Origin: Phytoseiulus persimilis | Taxonomy: Eukaryota > Arthropoda > Arachnida > Mesostigmata > Phytoseiidae | Assembly (NCBI GenBank): GCA_037576195.1 | Contig: CM075101.1 | Coordinates: 40,362,001-40,426,000 of the forward strand | Direction: 5' to 3' | Length of the DNA stretch: 64,000 bases | Shown: positions 61,114 to 64,000 of the stretch, in pieces | Layout: the number at the start of each line of letters is the position of its first letter | How positions within the stretch are numbered: position 1 is the first letter of the stretch | The notes under the pieces: generated by a model | The model's database searches: none | What the model saw: only the letters and a program-made list of their open reading frames with translations | What the model was told of the DNA's origin: nothing | Translations under genes and position numbers: made by a program

Positions 61114-64000
61114 AGCGGAATCCCTCAGGATAATACACACTAGCGTTGAACACTATCATAGCCTCTCTCTGCCGATACCGAGAACAGGAAGTTTCTACCG
61201 AAGAATATTCCAATCCAGTCATCGCCCTTCTGAGGATTCGATCTCATGTGGAAAATCCCTCTTAAATATCAAACCCCAGCAGCTCATGTTTTCATGAGGC
61301 TCGGCCGAACCGAGCGGCGAACCCAAACGAATGTCGCTTTTGATTGGATGTCCGAAGATTCCACATGATACGAGCAAGACCCAGAGGTGTCCTAAGCCAC
61401 TTTCAATGAGAAAGGAGCCAAAAATCCATATGCTCGGCCTGTACAAAGTTGAGCTTGATATTTTAAAACTCTCGCCCTGCGTATTTTCCTTCCTCTCAGG
61501 GGTTCTCATCCATATCGCTCCCGGATTCGCTCCAGGAAACACGGCCGCTGTTCGTGCATTTCTCAGTGGGTTAGCAAACCTCCTTTCTTCAGTGCCTTGA
61601 TCGCAACTCTTCGCCTCAGCTCTGTTCTCACCGTCGCTACAAGAAACTTTCGAAGCTCGAACCTCGGTTGCAAAAGCGTGCGAACGCAGGACTGACCACC
61701 CCGGTGCTCTGGTAGTTGGCTCCGTCATGACTTCATAGCTTTAGAGACAGCAGAGACGCGAATTTTGGACAAGGCAACGATCATCCTGCCCCTATACGCG
61801 AGTGCATCGAAAGACGGCGGTCCAGCTGGAACCGAGTGCCGGGGGTCAGTCTGAGAAGCCAGCTTCAACTTGTGAATGACACCAACCGTCCGCCGCAACA
61901 AAGAAAGCAACGAATAACACATCATTCACAGAGATAACAACGTTCATGTCAACGGAACCTCTGACTCGGCCGATCAATAGATGACGTGTCGACTCGCCAG
62001 CTCGTAGCTCAAGAATTTATTCAAACAACTCTACGTTGGCAACCGAAGCACGTATTTGAATATCAACGGACGAAAAAGTGATTTAGGGGTTCGTTGAGCT
62101 CCGTTTCGAGTCTTTTCAGATTGTCATTGTGTTCGTCACTGAACTGGACAAAGATATTCATTATTCCCCTAATTTGAGAAGGTTTGCCGCGAGGGAGCAA
62201 GATGCCCGAACCTTGCTCGTCATTGTGATGCCTTTTGAAGGTCGACGACCATGACCTTTGTTTGAGTGAGAATTCTGTTAGCCAGTGTACCTCTGAGCAA
62301 ATTCGAGTGCTCACAAACGACTCCGATGCCACGGCTGATAATACATGTACATATACTAGGCAATTCCGGCAATCGTATTGATCACTGTTTTTTCAACTTT
62401 GACGTTTTGCTAATCAACTCTGGAGGGAGCCCTGTTCGAGCGGTTGTCTACTCAGCAATGACTCTCCCTCGTTTTATCATACTAAGATTAGCTTTTATGG
62501 AAGGTATAGAGGTGCTCTGTTGTTATTTAAAGGATTTCTCCAGATATAATAAATACTTCAATAAATTTTTGATCTTGACCGTTCTACAATCAATTCTCTG
62601 TTCCTTAGAGAAATGCTCCGACCAGTTGCTGAGTAGGGTTTTCGAAGGCCCGCATTTTCAGGATCGCGAGCCCGCGGGCGCCCGCAAGTGCTGCGTCGGG
62701 ACCCCGGGCTGAAACGCGCGGTTTCTACCCCCGCAAAAGCCCGCAAATTAACTATTCAGACAGCGTTCATGAAACCCCGCCGACTATCCATGATAGTCAA
62801 GATTCTGGACGCAAGTTCCATTGGGCCGGCATGGAAGCCCGAGGGCGCTGCGTCAGGTCTGCCCGGCCTCATCTCGCAGTTCCCATTGCCGGGCTTCCTA
62901 TTGTGGTGTCCCATGAAAATTATACGCCCTACTCCCGAGTATGAAGCTTCCCATTTTGGACAATCCTTGAGATGAAAATCATCATTCACTCCTATACGAG
63001 TTCCGATTTCCGAAAGAACGCATTCTCTAGTACAACATCTGACTGTCTCCCGTAGGGGAAGTCCGGTGGTTGCATGAATCATGATCGGGTCGACGCGGTC
63101 GATTGGATGATCTGAGGAATCACGTCTCGTATGACAGAATGAAGGCCGTCGGATGTTCCAGAGCTTCCCCGACGGGTAGCATCGGGGCGCAAGAGATCTG
63201 ATCTGAATTTTTCCGGAGTTCCTATCAGACTGCATCAATAGGCGTACATTCGGAGATCAGGGCCTCAATTCGTTCTCAGAGGGCGCTACTAGCATCCGAG
63301 CTAGTGTGGACCGGCGTCGTTATCTCTCCGCTCCTGAGTCAATCGAAGCCTCTGCTGACCCAACGCGGCAGCCAGTTCAGTCCCTGTTGTATATATATGG
63401 TTATCTGGTCTTGACAGATAATGCAGAGCTATCCATGTGAGCTCCAAGCCTCACGGAGCGCAGTAGCCATGAACGATTGCGTCGTTTCCCTCTGAATCTC
63501 CAAACGGTGAATACTCTGAGTTTTTTTTCATGGGATTCGTGGAGATCCTGGGTTTGTCTGATGTCGCAAACTGCTGCGGACCCCAACCTCTCCGGCTTAC
63601 TGACTTGACTAACTAGCTCGTTTTTTCATTTCACGAGCTCAACCGGTTGCCTATCATCGTGGATGAGAACGGCTTCCGTCGTGGTAACAGATTCCATGGA
63701 ATGTCAGCCACGCTGGAAACATTCCAACGACTGGGGAAATCGCTGAGCCACATCCGGGAGATTTTTTTTCATCCCTCCTTGACTACAATTGTTGGCGATT
63801 GATTCCACGCCAGCCTCTGACTCCCGACGGCTGACTTTTATCGCCTGACTCCGAACTCCTGACTCCTGAAGCCTAACGCCGGACTTCGAACTCCTGACTC
63901 CGAATTCTTAAGTTCCAACTCCTGACTTGTAGTTGCCACGACTCGCGTCGTTCCAGTTGCAGTACACGTCAAACAAGGGAACCAGCGAGCCTTTCGCTAA
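61114..64000. other. 3' flank of MCTP and intergenic DNA
   Basis: Holds the MCTP 3' UTR and unassigned DNA. AT-rich AATAAA-like signals appear at 62,547-62,572, too far to be assigned with confidence. A GC-rich patch with repeated CCCGC motifs lies near 62,650-62,750. Long antisense frames (61,219-61,728 and 62,756-63,238) have no recognised motif. Confidence 0.35.
63816..63932. repeat. Degenerate short tandem repeat
   Basis: Repeated variants of CTCCTGACTCCGAA (CTCTGACTCCCGAC, GCCTGACTCCGAACTCCTGA, GACTTCGAACTCCTGACTCC, CAACTCCTGACTTG) over about 117 bp. The unit is about 13-16 bp with a smaller 7-8 bp internal period. No coding potential. Confidence 0.7.

Noticed and set aside
61219..61728. 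169-residue minus-strand frame downstream of MCTP
   Set aside because: No recognisable motif, and the opposite strand is also open (61,331-61,600), which suggests chance.
62756..63238. 160-residue minus-strand frame
   Set aside because: No family motif or splice-site context; composition fits chance translation.
1..64000. CRISPR arrays, bacterial operons, prophage or plasmid features
   Set aside because: The window is intron-containing animal DNA; tandem arrays present are minisatellites with no spacer structure.

Overview
This window is eukaryotic nuclear DNA, almost certainly from an arthropod. The coding regions are broken into many short exons by GT..AG introns, many only 60-120 nt long. 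The two clearest proteins are animal-specific membrane-trafficking proteins. Compact introns, roughly balanced base composition and decayed mariner and non-LTR retroelement fragments would fit a mite or related chelicerate, but nothing here fixes the species. Bacterial features (operons, ribosome binding sites, CRISPR) do not apply.

Layout. (1) 0.6-9.9 kb, plus strand: a complete 17-exon gene for DNAJC13/RME-8, the endosomal J-domain co-chaperone; one intron carries a short inverted-repeat element with a perfect 8-bp target-site duplication. (2) 9.9-24.3 kb: mostly non-coding, with an eight-copy 45-bp minisatellite, a broken mariner transposase (minus strand) and the C-terminal remnant of a non-LTR reverse-transcriptase ORF (minus strand). 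(3) 24.3-29.7 kb, plus strand: a multi-exon gene for a secreted or surface protein with a signal peptide, a HYR domain and about six sushi/CCP domains; its 3' end is unresolved. (4) 29.7-45.5 kb: long intergenic or intronic DNA with protein-like but frame-broken tracts, a 30-bp minisatellite, a small minus-strand ORF for a single-pass membrane protein with a PPPY motif, and a Thr-rich mucin-like exon. (5) 45.5-61.1 kb, plus strand: an MCTP gene (multiple C2 domains and two transmembrane regions), with firm exons from 50.9 kb to the stop at 61,113, an 18-nt microexon and alternative 5' ends. Two terminal exons of an unidentified membrane protein lie at 48.7-49.0 kb. (6) 61.1-64.0 kb: 3' flank with no supported gene and a degenerate short repeat.

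The genes are independent transcription units, not a pathway. DNAJC13 works with Hsc70 on early endosomes, MCTP is a Ca2+-sensing membrane-anchored protein, and the sushi/HYR protein is extracellular. Exon boundaries were set by eye from splice-site sequence, phase continuity and similarity to remembered family sequences; no alignment or transcript data were available. I found no convincing undescribed multi-gene system. The least explained items are the sushi/HYR gene, the small PPPY membrane protein, the 48.7-kb terminal exons and the MCTP 5' end.
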